This document shows positions 1 to 9,208 of a stretch of 48,606 nt of DNA, one piece after another. This stretch comes from Thiomicrorhabdus sp. (GTDB lineage Bacteria; Pseudomonadota; Gammaproteobacteria; Thiomicrospirales; Thiomicrospiraceae), in NCBI GenBank assembly GCA_015487015.1, contig WFQP01000026.1, positions 1-48,606 on the forward strand, written 5' to 3'. The notes below the pieces were generated by a model. It was given only the letters and a program-made list of their open reading frames with translations, was not told the origin of the DNA and made no database searches. Position 1 is the first letter of the stretch, and the number at the start of each line of letters is the position of its first letter. The position numbers were made by a program, and so were the translations under genes.

Positions 1-488
1 TCAATATGCACTGGGTGCTTGTCTTTAAATTCAGTGTAAATCCAACGCTCTACATCGTCTCGTACTTGGTTGTTGTTGCTGTCCACGCCTAATAAAGTGG
101 CGTTATTCTCTTCAGGCAACGGCTCGGGCGGTAAACGAACACCGTTTATGATTAAGATGGGAAACACGGTGATGGTAATTTGGTCATGAACAGGGTCGTC
201 AAACTTGGCTTTTAACTCAAACACCAAATCGGTTTTTTCGGTGACGGTAGGCGCAGTAAATTTTAAAGTTGAAGCACGTTTATTCTCAATGGCCACAGCA
301 ATACCCGAAAGCTGTTTCCAACGATATTTCTTCCCCCCCTCACGGGCAAACACCTCAACCTGATCGCCACTTTCTGCATAAAGAAAATCATGAGCAATCA
401 AGGCTTCTTCTTTAAAAAAACAACCGGATAACAGTACCGAAAACAAAGCCAAAAAAACCAATTTAAATCCAACCGATAAATAGTTCAT
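1..488 (-). CDS. Lipoprotein with Ig/PKD-like domain, 3' end cut by window edge
   Basis: Reading leftward from an ATG at 488, the frame stays open to base 1, so only the N-terminal ~162 residues are present. A Shine-Dalgarno sequence (TAAGGAAGGG) sits just before the ATG. The N-terminus is a lipoprotein signal: MNYLSVGFKLVFLALFSVL then the lipobox LSGC, giving a lipidated Cys near residue 22. The next ~100 residues (G-D-Q-V-E-V, later W-K-Q-L-S-G, then F-T-A-P and an alternating beta-strand stretch ending ITVFPILI) read like a PKD/Ig-type beta-sandwich as found in cell-surface proteins. No specific function can be given. A G7 tract (333-339 on the complement) encodes Gly-Gly-Lys. The lipoprotein call is firm; the domain call is tentative. 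Confidence 0.7.
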   Translation of the reverse strand, partial: MNYLSVGFKLVFLALFSVLLSGCFFKEEALIAHDFLYAESGDQVEVFAREGGKKYRWKQLSGIAVAIENKRASTLKFTAPTVTEKTDLVFELKAKFDDPVHDQITITVFPILIINGVRLPPEPLPEENNATLLGVDSNNNQVRDDVERWIYTEFKDKHPVHI

Positions 489-603
489 AACCCTTCCTTA
501 AAATAACCGCAGAATTAAATTTGTCACAAAGATGAGTATAAATCAGAATCAGCGAAAGGCATTTAATTAAGTAGCAAGTGACTCGATATACATTGGAGGT
601 GAG

Positions 604-633
604 TTTAAAAGAATTTATACAGGTTTTTATAAA
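604..633 (+). promoter_or_regulatory. Possible sigma-70 promoter for aroK
   Basis: TTTAAA (604-609) and TATAAA (628-633) are separated by 18 bp and lie about 20 bp before the aroK ATG. This would leave a very short leader with no clear Shine-Dalgarno sequence. The assignment rests only on consensus resemblance. Confidence 0.3.
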
Positions 634-651
634 TCCATTACAATACTTTTT

Positions 652-1176
652 ATGCATAAAGAAAGTATATTTTTAGTTGGCCCCATGGGGGCAGGAAAAT
701 CCACCGTTGGGCGTGTTTTAGCGGAGCGATTAAGTTATCAGTTTGTGGACAGTGATCACGAGATTGAAGCCCGAACGGGGGCGAGCATTCCGATGATTTT
801 TGATATTGAAGGCGAGTCAGGGTTTCGTGAGCGTGAGCGGCAAGTGATTGATGAATTGACGCAACGCACGGAAACGATTCTTGCGACGGGGGGTGGCGTG
901 GTGGAGCGAGAAGAGAATCGTCAACATTTACGTTCGCGAGGTTTTGTGGTTTATCTTAAGTCGCCTGTTGAGCATTTGATTCAGCGAACCAAGCATGACC
1001 GTAATCGCCCGTTGTTGCAAACGGATAACCCAGCTCAGGTGTTAACTGATTTAATGGTTCGACGCGAGCCATGGTATATTGAAATGGCCGATTTGGTAGT
1101 GGAGACACAGCAACTGTCGGTGCACCGTGTGGTCAAGCAGATTGTTGATCGTTTGATCTTGGAAAATCTTGTTTGA
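652..1176 (+). CDS. aroK: Shikimate kinase
   Basis: Phosphorylates shikimate to shikimate-3-phosphate with ATP (chorismate pathway, cytoplasm). The Walker A motif GPMGAGKST is at residues 10-18. The substrate-binding DSD is at 33-35, FRERE at 58-62, the GGG shikimate-binding loop at 80-82, and the LID arginine (NRPLL) near 118. The length of 174 aa is normal for the family. The ATG at 652 is the only sensible start, since it directly precedes the IFLVGPMG strand. It is followed at 1249 by aroB in the same direction, the usual proteobacterial aroK-aroB pairing. Confidence 0.96.
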   Translation: MHKESIFLVGPMGAGKSTVGRVLAERLSYQFVDSDHEIEARTGASIPMIFDIEGESGFRERERQVIDELTQRTETILATGGGVVEREENRQHLRSRGFVVYLKSPVEHLIQRTKHDRNRPLLQTDNPAQVLTDLMVRREPWYIEMADLVVETQQLSVHRVVKQIVDRLILENLV

Positions 1177-1248
1177 AAGTTATCCCTCCCTCCTTTTAAT
1201 TCTCTCTAATCTTTAAGTAATTTTTTAAAAAATCTGGTGAAAACGTTT

Positions 1249-2331
1249 ATGAAAACATTACGTGTTGAATTAGGTGACCGAGGTTACCCTATTTTTATTG
1301 GTCAAGGACTTATGGGGCAAGCAGAGCTTGTGAAGTCTTATGTAAAAGGTCGTCAGGTATTGATTGTGACCAATACAGTTGTGGCTCCGTTGTATTTATC
1401 GGCTTGTGAAGCGGCTTTTGCAGAGTTTGATGTGAAGTCGGTCATTTTGCCAGACGGTGAGGTGTATAAGACATTGGAGACGCTTAACCTGATTTTTGAT
1501 GAGTTAATTGGACAGCGTTTTGATCGCAGTTGTACCTTGATTGCGCTGGGTGGTGGGGTTACGGGTGACATGACGGGGTTTGCCGCGGCGTGTTTTCAGA
1601 GGGGGGTAAAATTTATTCAGATGCCTACCACTTTGTTATCACAAGTGGATTCTTCGGTGGGGGGGAAAACAGGCGTTAATCATCCGTTAGGAAAGAATAT
1701 GATTGGTGCTTTTCATCAGCCTGAATGCGTGGTGATTGATACAGAAACATTAAATACTTTAGAGGATCGACAGCTCTCTGCTGGATTGGCCGAGGTGATT
1801 AAGTATGGCTTAATTCAAGATATTGAGTTTTTTGAGTGGTTAGAAAAAAATATTGAACGATTAATGAATCGTGATCCAGAAGCTTTGTCTTATGCGATTG
1901 AACGATCGTGTCAGGATAAGGCAGAGATTGTGGCGAAGGATGAAAAAGAGGCGGGCTTGCGTGCGTTGTTTAATCTAGGTCATACCTTTGGTCATGCGAT
2001 TGAATCGGGCATGGGGTATGGCAATTGGTTGCACGGTGAGGGGGTGAGCGCCGGAACGATGCAGGCTATGTATTTATCAAAATTACTGGGGCATTTGAGT
2101 GAGGGTGATGTGACGAGAGTTCAGTCGTTATTTGAGCGAGTAAACCTTCCGGTTAAACCACCAACGGTTGCAGAGATGAATAACCAAGCATTTTTAGACT
2201 TAATGGCGGGGGATAAAAAAGTACAGGCGGGCACGATTCGTTTGGTTCTGCTAAAGTCAATTGGCCAGGCTTATGTCACTGGGGATTATCCTGGTCACTT
2301 TTTGGAAAAAACATTGACAGAGTGGCGTTAA
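1249..2331 (+). CDS. aroB: 3-dehydroquinate synthase
   Basis: Converts DAHP to 3-dehydroquinate using NAD and a divalent metal, the second step of the shikimate pathway. Family motifs visible are the [13 protein letters not shown] nucleotide loop, [11 protein letters not shown], the [11 protein letters not shown] helix and HTFGHAIE, which carries metal-ligand histidines. A GTG at 1237 in the same frame would add MKTF. The ATG at 1249 is preferred because [15 protein letters not shown] aligns with usual AroB N-termini; neither start has a strong ribosome site. Length is about 360 aa, as expected. The stop is 4 bp before the next gene, so the two are probably co-transcribed. A G7 tract lies at 1659-1665 in the GGK codons. 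Confidence 0.95.
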   Translation: MKTLRVELGDRGYPIFIGQGLMGQAELVKSYVKGRQVLIVTNTVVAPLYLSACEAAFAEFDVKSVILPDGEVYKTLETLNLIFDELIGQRFDRSCTLIALGGGVTGDMTGFAAACFQRGVKFIQMPTTLLSQVDSSVGGKTGVNHPLGKNMIGAFHQPECVVIDTETLNTLEDRQLSAGLAEVIKYGLIQDIEFFEWLEKNIERLMNRDPEALSYAIERSCQDKAEIVAKDEKEAGLRALFNLGHTFGHAIESGMGYGNWLHGEGVSAGTMQAMYLSKLLGHLSEGDVTRVQSLFERVNLPVKPPTVAEMNNQAFLDLMAGDKKVQAGTIRLVLLKSIGQAYVTGDYPGHFLEKTLTEWR

Positions 2332-2335
2332 AACC

Positions 2336-3211
2336 ATGAGTTCTGTTGTGTTTGGTCAGCAGGATGAGCTGTCGATTATTACGGTCGACAATGTTTTTGC
2401 AACAGCAAAAATAGCGCTTTATGGTGCAAACGTTTTAAGCTTTGTTCCAAAGAGTGCTGGCGCTAACTTAGACTTGTTATGGGTGAGTCCTTTAGCGGTA
2501 TTTGATGGGCAGCAGCCTGTGAGAGGAGGGATCCCTATTTGTTGGCCGTGGTTTGGTAAGCATGCTACAAACTCATCGCTTCCTGCTCATGGATTTGTTC
2601 GTAATTTGCTTTGGCAGTTGGATCAGGTTTCTACTTTAGAGAACGGTGCAACGGAGCTCTTTTTTAGTATAAAGTCTTGTAAGTCGACACTTGAGGTTTG
2701 GCCTTGTTCGTTTCATTTGATGTTGGTTGTAACGGTGGGAGAGAGGTTGTCACTTCGTTTAGTTACCTCCAATTTAAGCGAGCAAGAGATGCGCTTTACG
2801 GAGGCATTTCATAGTTACTTTAAGGTGGGGAATGTCTCCCGTGTTTCAGTTTCTGGCCTAGAGGGAAGTACCCGAATTGATACATTAAATAATTGGCAGC
2901 GAAGTATTCAATCTGGCGCACTGTACTTATCCACCCCAACGATGGACTCTGTTTTTTTAAATCACTCAGTTGATGCGGTACTTGATGATCCTCTTTTATC
3001 TCGTCGTATTTATATTCGTAAGCAATCTTCAAGCTCTTCTGTTGTCTGGAACCCAGGTCCAGAAATTGTTAAAGGCTTCAGGGATATCCCTGAAGAAGCA
3101 TGGCCTAGTTTCTTGTGCGTTGAATCGGGTAATGTTTTTGAGGAGGTTGTTGTCTTAGCACCTAGCAAGAAGCATGAATTGTTCTTAGAGCTGTCATTCG
3201 CTCAATTTTAA
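2336..3211 (+). CDS. D-hexose-6-phosphate mutarotase (YeaD-like aldose 1-epimerase family)
   Basis: Belongs to the galactose-mutarotase-like superfamily that interconverts alpha and beta anomers of glucose-6-phosphate. The signature RGGIPICWPWFGKH is near residues 62-75, followed by HGFVRN, then FTEAFHSYF with the conserved His, and W-N-P-G-P near the C-terminus. Length is 291 aa, typical for YeaD. It starts 4 bp after aroB, which suggests translational coupling, although the function (sugar phosphate anomers) is only loosely linked to the shikimate pathway. The family call is confident; the exact sugar is by analogy with E. coli YeaD. Confidence 0.88.
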   Translation: MSSVVFGQQDELSIITVDNVFATAKIALYGANVLSFVPKSAGANLDLLWVSPLAVFDGQQPVRGGIPICWPWFGKHATNSSLPAHGFVRNLLWQLDQVSTLENGATELFFSIKSCKSTLEVWPCSFHLMLVVTVGERLSLRLVTSNLSEQEMRFTEAFHSYFKVGNVSRVSVSGLEGSTRIDTLNNWQRSIQSGALYLSTPTMDSVFLNHSVDAVLDDPLLSRRIYIRKQSSSSSVVWNPGPEIVKGFRDIPEEAWPSFLCVESGNVFEEVVVLAPSKKHELFLELSFAQF

Positions 3212-3288
3212 GCCTTGTTATATCTAGTATTTTTTTCTTGATTTGCTTTTTCTTTCATTAAATTTTTATGACGAGGCGTAAAAATCCT

Positions 3289-3318
3289 TTTACAGACAGT
3301 ACGTAGATAGAGTATTGT
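3289..3318 (+). promoter_or_regulatory. Possible promoter upstream of the carboxysome operon
   Basis: In the 341-bp gene-free stretch before cbbL (3212-3552), TTTACA (3289-3294) and TATTGT (3313-3318) are spaced 18 bp apart. The match is moderate and would leave a leader of about 225 nt. The rest of the gap is AT-rich with no credible small gene. Confidence 0.25.
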
Positions 3319-3391
3319 ATGCAAGTAAATTATATTGGCTTAACGTTGAGTTCAGTTTTTTTTAAGTGTTTTGCCCTTAAAAGTTAACTGT

Positions 3392-3419
3392 TTAATAAGT
3401 TGGTTATATAGTTTATTAA
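3392..3419 (+). promoter_or_regulatory. Inverted repeat upstream of cbbL, possible CbbR operator
   Basis: TTAATAA (3392-3398) and its complement TTATTAA (3413-3419) flank a 14-bp spacer that contains GGTTATATAG. LysR-family regulators such as CbbR bind interrupted dyads of this general shape upstream of cbb operons, and a CbbR-like gene lies in this window. In an AT-rich intergenic region such a dyad can arise by chance. Confidence 0.25.
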
Positions 3420-3552
3420 GAATGGGCAAGCATAGTATGTATAGAGTCTAATCAATTCTTTGTATTGTTTATTTCAATTGGCTAATCTAGGAACTACTCT
3501 ATAAGATTATGCCTGAGTTTAATTCAACTCCAAACCCTAGAGGAGAAGTTCT

Positions 3553-4965
3553 ATGTCTACACAAACTTTTGATGCGGGTGTGCAAGATTATCAGCTGACT
3601 TATTGGACGCCTGATTATACGCCGCTTGATACAGATTTATTAGCATGTTTTAAAGTGATTCCACAAGACGGGATTTCACGTGAAGAAGCTGCAGCTGCGG
3701 TTGCAGCAGAGAGTTCAACTGGTACTTGGACTACAGTATGGACCGATTTATTATCGGATATGGAATACTACAAAGGTCGTGCTTACAGAATTGAAGACGT
3801 ACCTGGTGATAAAGCAGCGTTCTATACGTTCATCGCTTACCCATTAGACCTTTTCGAAGAAGGTTCTGTTGTAAACGTTCTAACTTCATTGGTTGGTAAC
3901 GTATTTGGATTTAAAGCGATTCGTGCTTTACGTCTTGAAGATATTCGTTTCCCAGTAGCGTTTGTTAAAACGTGTAATGGACCACCAAGTGGTATCCAAG
4001 TTGAGCGTGATAAGCTAAACAAATATGGTCGCCCAATGTTAGGTTGTACGATCAAGCCTAAGTTAGGTTTATCTGCTAAAAACTACGGTCGTGCTGTTTA
4101 TGAGTGCTTACGTGGTGGTTTAGATTTAACTAAAGATGATGAAAACATCAACTCACAGCCTTTCCAACGCTGGCAGGATCGTTTTGAATTTGTTGCAAAC
4201 GCTGTTGATAAAGCAACGATTGAAACAGGTGAGCGTAAAGGTCACTACTTAAACGTTACTTCTGGTGATGTTGAGCAAATGATGAAACGTGCAGAGTTCG
4301 CTAAAGAACTTGGTCAGCCGATCATCATGCATGATTTCTTGACAGCTGGTTTCACAGCAAATACAACACTTGCTAAATGGTGTCGTGATAACGGAATGTT
4401 ACTTCACATTCACCGTGCAATGCACGCTGTAATCGATCGTAACCCTAATCACGGTATTCACTTCCGCGTACTAGTTAAATGTCTACGTTTGTCAGGTGGT
4501 GATCATCTGCATACAGGTACGGTTGTTGGTAAGCTTGAAGGTGATCGCGCTTCAACACTTGGTTTTGTTGATTTATTGCGTGAAGACTTCATTGCAGAAG
4601 ATCGTTCAAGAGGTATTTTCTTCGATCAAGACTGGGCATCTATGCCAGGTATCTTCGCAGTAGCTTCTGGTGGTATTCACGTATGGCACATGCCTGCACT
4701 ATTGAATATCTTCGGTGATGATTCTGTACTTCAGTTTGGTGGTGGTACACAAGGACATCCTGCTGGTAACGCTGCTGGAGCCGCGGCTAACCGTGTTGCG
4801 CTTGAAGCTTGTGTTAAAGCACGTAACGAAGGTCGTGATCTAGAAAGAGAAGGTAATGATATCCTTCGTGACGCAGCTCGTCACAGTCCAGAGCTTGCAG
4901 TTGCTCTAGATACATGGAAAGAGATCAAGTTTGAGTTCGATACTGTTGATAAATTGGACGGCTAG
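3553..4965 (+). CDS. cbbL: RubisCO large subunit, form IA (carboxysomal)
   Basis: Fixes CO2 onto ribulose-1,5-bisphosphate in the Calvin cycle, inside the carboxysome. The catalytic lysine of TIKPKLGLS is residue 168. The carbamylated lysine of [11 protein letters not shown] is residue 194. The loop-6 region ([10 protein letters not shown]) and [10 protein letters not shown] are intact. The length of 470 aa and the adjacent cso genes identify the carboxysomal form IA. A strong ribosome site (AGAGGAGAAG) precedes the ATG. Codon use is heavily biased (GGT, CGT), unlike flanking genes, as expected for a very highly expressed protein. It is the first gene of the operon. Confidence 0.98.
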   Translation: MSTQTFDAGVQDYQLTYWTPDYTPLDTDLLACFKVIPQDGISREEAAAAVAAESSTGTWTTVWTDLLSDMEYYKGRAYRIEDVPGDKAAFYTFIAYPLDLFEEGSVVNVLTSLVGNVFGFKAIRALRLEDIRFPVAFVKTCNGPPSGIQVERDKLNKYGRPMLGCTIKPKLGLSAKNYGRAVYECLRGGLDLTKDDENINSQPFQRWQDRFEFVANAVDKATIETGERKGHYLNVTSGDVEQMMKRAEFAKELGQPIIMHDFLTAGFTANTTLAKWCRDNGMLLHIHRAMHAVIDRNPNHGIHFRVLVKCLRLSGGDHLHTGTVVGKLEGDRASTLGFVDLLREDFIAEDRSRGIFFDQDWASMPGIFAVASGGIHVWHMPALLNIFGDDSVLQFGGGTQGHPAGNAAGAAANRVALEACVKARNEGRDLEREGNDILRDAARHSPELAVALDTWKEIKFEFDTVDKLDG

Positions 4966-4969
4966 ATCA

Positions 4970-4985
4970 TTACTTACCTAAGTAA
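4970..4985 (+). repeat. Small hairpin in the cbbL-cbbS spacer
   Basis: TTACTTA (4970-4976), CC, TAAGTAA (4979-4985) form a perfect 7-bp stem immediately after the cbbL stop and before the cbbS Shine-Dalgarno sequence AAGGAG. It may influence mRNA stability between the two most abundant products; the stem is AU-rich and weak. Confidence 0.35.
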
Positions 4986-5003
4986 AATATAAGGAGTATA
5001 CCT

Positions 5004-5348
5004 ATGAGTAACTTAATTAAAGACGATTACCGCACTCGCGTTACGATGGAAACCTTTTCATTCTTGCCCGAGCTAACAGCAGATGAGGTTTATGACCAGA
5101 TTGTATACATCATCAATCAAGGTTGGACTCCTGCATTAGAGCACGATAGACCTGAAAATTCAGCCGATCATTATTGGGGTATGTGGAAATTACCATTCTT
5201 CGGAATGCGTGATCCTAACCTTTTCTTGAACGAAATTGAAGAATGTCGTCAAGCGTATCCTGATCATTTGATCCGTGTAGTTGGTTATGACAGCTACACT
5301 CAGTGTCAAGGGCACAACTTTGTGGTTTACCGCCCAAGAGGCATGTAA
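5004..5348 (+). CDS. cbbS: RubisCO small subunit, form IA
   Basis: Forms the L8S8 holoenzyme with CbbL. Recognisable features are the N-terminal [16 protein letters not shown], the small-subunit core [11 protein letters not shown] and the C-terminal [13 protein letters not shown] / FVVYRPRG pattern. Length is 114 aa, as in other alpha-carboxysome operons. Start ATG at 5004 follows AAGGAGTATACCT. It lies 38 bp after cbbL and 34 bp before the preferred csoS2 start. Confidence 0.97.
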   Translation: MSNLIKDDYRTRVTMETFSFLPELTADEVYDQIVYIINQGWTPALEHDRPENSADHYWGMWKLPFFGMRDPNLFLNEIEECRQAYPDHLIRVVGYDSYTQCQGHNFVVYRPRGM

Positions 5349-5382
5349 TCCAACGCAATAAATGAATATGGAGACATTTAGT

Positions 5383-7386
5383 ATGAGTAATTCTACTAAA
5401 ACCCTAAGTGGGCGCTCCCAAGCTATTGCACGTCGTAAAACTAGAGGAAATGGCGTGGCAACAGCTGCGCCAATTGCTACTAAGAGAGCAACAAGAGGGG
5501 CTTCGGCTCCCTCTGCTACTGTTGCTACGACGGTTAAAACTTCGGTTCGAGCTTCAGTAGCTCCTTCTCAACCAGTAGTGGTTGCAGAAGGTCGTGAAAT
5601 GGCAAAACAAAGAAGAAAGCAACGGATGAGCGGTCAATCTACTTCAGTTAGTTCTGTAAAGTCTCAGCCAGCTTCTAGAACGAGAGAAAAGCCTCAGCCA
5701 GAAGTGATTATTGAGCCTAGAGCTAAGTCCGAAAGTAAGCCAAGAAATAGTGTAAAAAACAGCGCTAAGAATGGTAGAGCACAAGTTAAATCAACGGTGG
5801 TTGAAGCTTCTAGTGGTCGTTTGCTTTCTAAGGCTAGACGTAAGTCTAAAGCAAAAGGACAGGCTGGAGTTGCCGCTTATAAATCAAGTGGTGGTGCTGC
5901 AAGTATTGTTGCTAAAGCGTGTAACCCTGAAGCATCAGGTAGAGATATTGCTAAGAGCGTTCGAACAGAGCGTGGAAAGCGTGGAAAGTCAGGAGGTGTT
6001 TCATCTTCTGAGGTTTCTAAAAAACGTCAAGGTCGTAAAAATCGTTCAGGAGGGCCTGTTGAAAAAGTGGGTTTTTCTGAAACTTTGAGCGGTCAGACTG
6101 TATCAGGAACACAAGTTGGACAAGGTCAATTAACAGGCGCAGAAAAAGGCGATTGTCAATTGGTTAGTGGTACTGAGTATTTAGGTACAGAGGAGTTTGC
6201 TGCTCACTGTTCTGATATACCCGCTGCAGGTTTAACTAAAGTAACCATGACTCAAACAACCAAAGGTCAAACGATCAGTGGAAGTAGAATGGGTCAAGCG
6301 AAATCCGTTACTGGAGATCGTGCAGGTTTGTGTTCTGGAGTGACAGGTACTGAGTACCTTTCGGCCGATCAAGGTGACTTGTTTTGTGGTACACAGTCTT
6401 CTGGAGTAAAAGCATCCGTGGGTGGTTTCTCAATTAACCCCGCTTTATCTACAGATACAACTAAAAGTAGTGCAAATGCTAGCAAGGTGAGCGGAGGAAA
6501 TGATTTTCCTGTGCAATCTGGCTCAATTCAGCCCTCTTCTGTTGAGCAGGGAACAGCCCCTAAAAAGGTTGTGATGTCGACTACGTTTGCAGGCAATAAA
6601 ACCAGTGGTACTCAAGTGGGTCGTTTAGAAGCGGTCACTGGTGTGGCAAGTGGCTATTGTCAGTCTGTTACTGGAACGGGTTATCAAGGACAAGAAGAGG
6701 TGGCTGCAGTTTGTCAAACTCCGACAGTTTCTGATAAAGCGAGAGAAAAGGTTTCTGTTTCAGGTACTTTTTCGAGTAAGCAGAATGTAACAGGAGATCG
6801 TACCTCAGCTCCGTTGAGAACCTCTGGAGCTTCAAATACAAATTTTCTGGCCGGTAATTCGTTTGTTCAGCAGTCGAATGTAAAGCAGGAAATGCAACCG
6901 GTAGAGATGAATAGCGGACACCCTTTAACAGGTGTTCAGCCAGGTATTTCTGGCTTAACAGGTGCTCAAACGGGTGCTTGTGAGTTGGTAACGGGTACTC
7001 AGTATCAAGGTGTTGACCAAATGAACTTGGTATGCCAAGCTTCGAATGCTTCAACGCCTGGCGAATCAGACTTTCCAATTGCGATTGGAGGTGCGACACC
7101 TGTTGACGTTTCTCAACCTTTAGCGAGTGTTGAGTCAATGGCTTCAGAAACGAGTGTTATTACGGGTGATGGTTGGGACAGTGGCAGTAAAGTCACTGGA
7201 ACAGGCGCTCCTTTAACACCTGCACGTAATCCTTCAATTAGAGGGATGGCTGGTCAGGTTCCATTGAGTGCGGCTAATTTTAGACCTACCTCAATGCAGG
7301 AAGTTCCACCGAGTCCAATTACGGGTTCTGCTGGAAACACAAGTGATGGTGCGAAAGTTACACTGTCTGGTGGTGCGAGAGCCTAG
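5383..7386 (+). CDS. csoS2: Carboxysome assembly scaffold CsoS2
   Basis: Disordered scaffold that links RubisCO to the shell during alpha-carboxysome assembly. Start chosen at ATG 5383 (MSNSTKTLSGRSQ) because GGAG lies 9 nt upstream; an in-frame ATG at 5362 has no such site. The basic N-terminal region carries four GRxxAxxRR-type boxes at about residues 9, 69, 144 and 185, the kind that binds RubisCO. Three middle repeats with VTGT/VSGT and paired Cys start near 228, 286 and 395. The C-terminal region starts near 456 and ends with a Gly-rich tail. At 667 aa it is shorter than the H. neapolitanus protein because it has fewer middle repeats. A possible -1 frameshift site near codon 463 is listed separately. 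Confidence 0.95.
   Translation: MSNSTKTLSGRSQAIARRKTRGNGVATAAPIATKRATRGASAPSATVATTVKTSVRASVAPSQPVVVAEGREMAKQRRKQRMSGQSTSVSSVKSQPASRTREKPQPEVIIEPRAKSESKPRNSVKNSAKNGRAQVKSTVVEASSGRLLSKARRKSKAKGQAGVAAYKSSGGAASIVAKACNPEASGRDIAKSVRTERGKRGKSGGVSSSEVSKKRQGRKNRSGGPVEKVGFSETLSGQTVSGTQVGQGQLTGAEKGDCQLVSGTEYLGTEEFAAHCSDIPAAGLTKVTMTQTTKGQTISGSRMGQAKSVTGDRAGLCSGVTGTEYLSADQGDLFCGTQSSGVKASVGGFSINPALSTDTTKSSANASKVSGGNDFPVQSGSIQPSSVEQGTAPKKVVMSTTFAGNKTSGTQVGRLEAVTGVASGYCQSVTGTGYQGQEEVAAVCQTPTVSDKAREKVSVSGTFSSKQNVTGDRTSAPLRTSGASNTNFLAGNSFVQQSNVKQEMQPVEMNSGHPLTGVQPGISGLTGAQTGACELVTGTQYQGVDQMNLVCQASNASTPGESDFPIAIGGATPVDVSQPLASVESMASETSVITGDGWDSGSKVTGTGAPLTPARNPSIRGMAGQVPLSAANFRPTSMQEVPPSPITGSAGNTSDGAKVTLSGGARA
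6768..6779 (+). other. Candidate -1 ribosomal frameshift site in csoS2
   Basis: The T5 run at 6768-6772 spans codons ACT-TTT-TCG. A tRNA-Phe on TTT (6769-6771) can slip back one base and still read TTT; the next codons are then TTC, GAG and a TAA stop at 6777-6779. The product would be about 465 residues: all N and middle repeats without the C-terminal region. A downstream stem AGCTCC / GGAGCT (6807-6812 with 6826-6831) exists but is further away than usual for a stimulator. Known family fact: H. neapolitanus makes two CsoS2 isoforms by -1 frameshifting. Use of this exact site here is an inference. Confidence 0.35.
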
Positions 7387-7410
7387 CATAAGAAATTAAG
7401 TGAGATTGTT

Positions 7411-8916
7411 TTGAAAGCAAAGAGTCGTAAAGTACCGATGTTTCGGCGCAAAATATGTGTGCGGCGGTCGTCTTATGATGTTTTATCACAAGATGTTAAT
7501 AGTGCCTCATTGGTTCAAAATGAATTGGGATTTAATCCATTAGTTCAGTTTAAACAAAATGAGATGCTGCGTGCTTATGAAGTGCGTATTAAATCGGCAT
7601 TTGATGAGATCAAGTCAGTTGTGCAAGAGTTATTTGTTCAGCAAGCTCGATCAGGTTTTGCTTGTAAAATTCAGGATGTTGTTCGTACGCGGCTTGGCAT
7701 TACGTTCAGTCAGGAAGTATTGAATAAGTTTAATCAAAATAACTTTGACAGTGATTCTTTTTATTGTGAATGTGTTTTTGCCCAGTTCATGGCAATGTCT
7801 AAAGAGTTTTTTGAGCAGGATCCTCTTAAAGGTCAAAACAGAGCAAAAGCGGAAAATATGTTCAGAAAAGCGGGATTCCACGCAGTTGGAATTGCGCCTT
7901 GTGCAGATGGCCGCTTAGCACACTTAATCAGTTATGTGTTAAGGCTTCCTTACTCTTTAGTGAGAAGAAAAGCACATGCTGGTGCTTTGTTTGATGTAAG
8001 TGAAAGTGTTCGCAATTGGGTGTTTATTGAACACAGTCGTTTTCGAGAAGGCGTACCAAATTCAATAGATGAACCTACACGATATTTAAAAATAGCGGTT
8101 TATCATTACTCTAAGTCAGATCCTAGTCATCAAGGCTGTGCTGCACATGGAAGTGATGATACAAAAGCGGCAGAGGCAGCGTTGTCTAAGTTAAATGACT
8201 TTAGGCAAGCGATTGAAAACCGTTTTGGGTGCGGGTCAACCGTACAAACGTTATTAATTGGAATGAACACCGACGACGACAGTCTGAAAATGTACGTTCC
8301 AGATAAAGAAGGAAGAGTGTGTTTAGATCGTTTTATTGAAACGAGTGCACTTTTCCACCAAACAACTAAAATGACTGCTGAGCAGGCAAAAATTCAAATT
8401 CAGCAAGCTGTTATGCAGTGCAATGCTAGAAATGCTTCGAGCTTAGCGCTTGAATCAATGAATGAATTGATTGCTTGGTTCATAGAGAATAATTTTTCTC
8501 AAATTGAGTATGTCAACCAATATGAAAAAGGTTGCTACTCTGATATTGGCCATGCAGAGCGTTTTATTGGAATTGGAAGTGGTTTTGAAGAAGTTCAACT
8601 CAGAAACTTAACTTACTACAGCTATCTAGACACGGTAGAAGAAGGTTTTAATGATGTGGATGTTGGTATTAAAATCTTTACGGGTTTAAACATCAATAAA
8701 GGGTTACCAATTCCAATTATTATTCGCTGTGATTATGACGGCAGGGTTCCTGGCTCAAAAGAGCGCGCTGAAAGTAAGGCCAAACGAATAGAAGGTGCAG
8801 TGCATAGTCGTTATTTCGATTTATCGGAGGCAGGTAAACTGCAAACTTTATGTACATTGAGAGATAACACAGGGCATCAGCCAGCCGAAAGAGTTCAGTT
8901 GGCTTGTCAGTTATAA
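7411..8916 (+). CDS. csoSCA: Carboxysomal carbonic anhydrase CsoSCA
   Basis: Shell-associated zinc carbonic anhydrase that turns bicarbonate into CO2 inside the carboxysome. Expected zinc ligands are present: Cys164 in PCADGR, His232 in VYHYS and Cys243 in HQGC. The Asp-Arg dyad (Asp166, Arg168) is also present, with the same spacing as in the H. neapolitanus enzyme. The C-terminal third holds DIGHAERFIGIG and DVDVGIKIFTGLN, typical of the family. Length is 501 aa. The frame opens with TTG at 7411 after AAGTGAG; the next in-frame ATG is 7438 without a ribosome site, so TTG is preferred but not certain. Also called csoS3. Confidence 0.95.
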   Translation: MKAKSRKVPMFRRKICVRRSSYDVLSQDVNSASLVQNELGFNPLVQFKQNEMLRAYEVRIKSAFDEIKSVVQELFVQQARSGFACKIQDVVRTRLGITFSQEVLNKFNQNNFDSDSFYCECVFAQFMAMSKEFFEQDPLKGQNRAKAENMFRKAGFHAVGIAPCADGRLAHLISYVLRLPYSLVRRKAHAGALFDVSESVRNWVFIEHSRFREGVPNSIDEPTRYLKIAVYHYSKSDPSHQGCAAHGSDDTKAAEAALSKLNDFRQAIENRFGCGSTVQTLLIGMNTDDDSLKMYVPDKEGRVCLDRFIETSALFHQTTKMTAEQAKIQIQQAVMQCNARNASSLALESMNELIAWFIENNFSQIEYVNQYEKGCYSDIGHAERFIGIGSGFEEVQLRNLTYYSYLDTVEEGFNDVDVGIKIFTGLNINKGLPIPIIIRCDYDGRVPGSKERAESKAKRIEGAVHSRYFDLSEAGKLQTLCTLRDNTGHQPAERVQLACQL

Positions 8917-8935
8917 TCATTAAGGAGAGGATTAG

Positions 8936-9208
8936 TTGAAGATTTTTAAGGTTGAACGTACGCTGGTCTCTACTAACCGTATTGCAAGTTTAGAGCATAA
9001 GCCCTTATTGGTTTTAACCGAAAAACCTGGTGGCACACCGATGGTTGCGGTAGATCCAATTGGCTGTACGCCTGGTGACTGGGTTTTATGTGTCGGAAGT
9101 TCTGCTGCTCGAGATGCGAGTGGCATTAAGGGCTACCCTAGTGACTTGACCATTGTTGGTATTATTGACAAATGGGAGGGGATCTCGGATGGAGATTCAT
9201 CAAGTTAA
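8936..9208 (+). CDS. csoS4A: Carboxysome vertex pentamer protein CsoS4A
   Basis: BMC-vertex (CcmL/EutN-type) protein forming pentamers that cap the icosahedral vertices. The start is TTG at 8936, placed by AAGGAGAGG 5 nt upstream; no ATG is available at this position. The core VAVDPIGCTPGDWVLCVGSSAARDA is the expected pentamer fold signature (VDPIG, GDWV, SSAAR), ending with LTIVGIIDKW. Length is 90 aa. Its last 20 bases overlap csoS4B, so the two are probably translationally coupled, fitting the low copy number needed for vertices. Confidence 0.95.
   Translation: MKIFKVERTLVSTNRIASLEHKPLLVLTEKPGGTPMVAVDPIGCTPGDWVLCVGSSAARDASGIKGYPSDLTIVGIIDKWEGISDGDSSS

Noticed and set aside
3212-3552. A divergent cbbR gene directly upstream of cbbL, as in many cbb operons
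   Set aside because: No LysR-type frame exists there on either strand; the CbbR-like gene is at 13870-14817.
5362-5382. Upstream ATG for csoS2
   Set aside because: No ribosome site in front of it; GGAG is correctly spaced for the ATG at 5383 and the shorter N-terminus fits the family.
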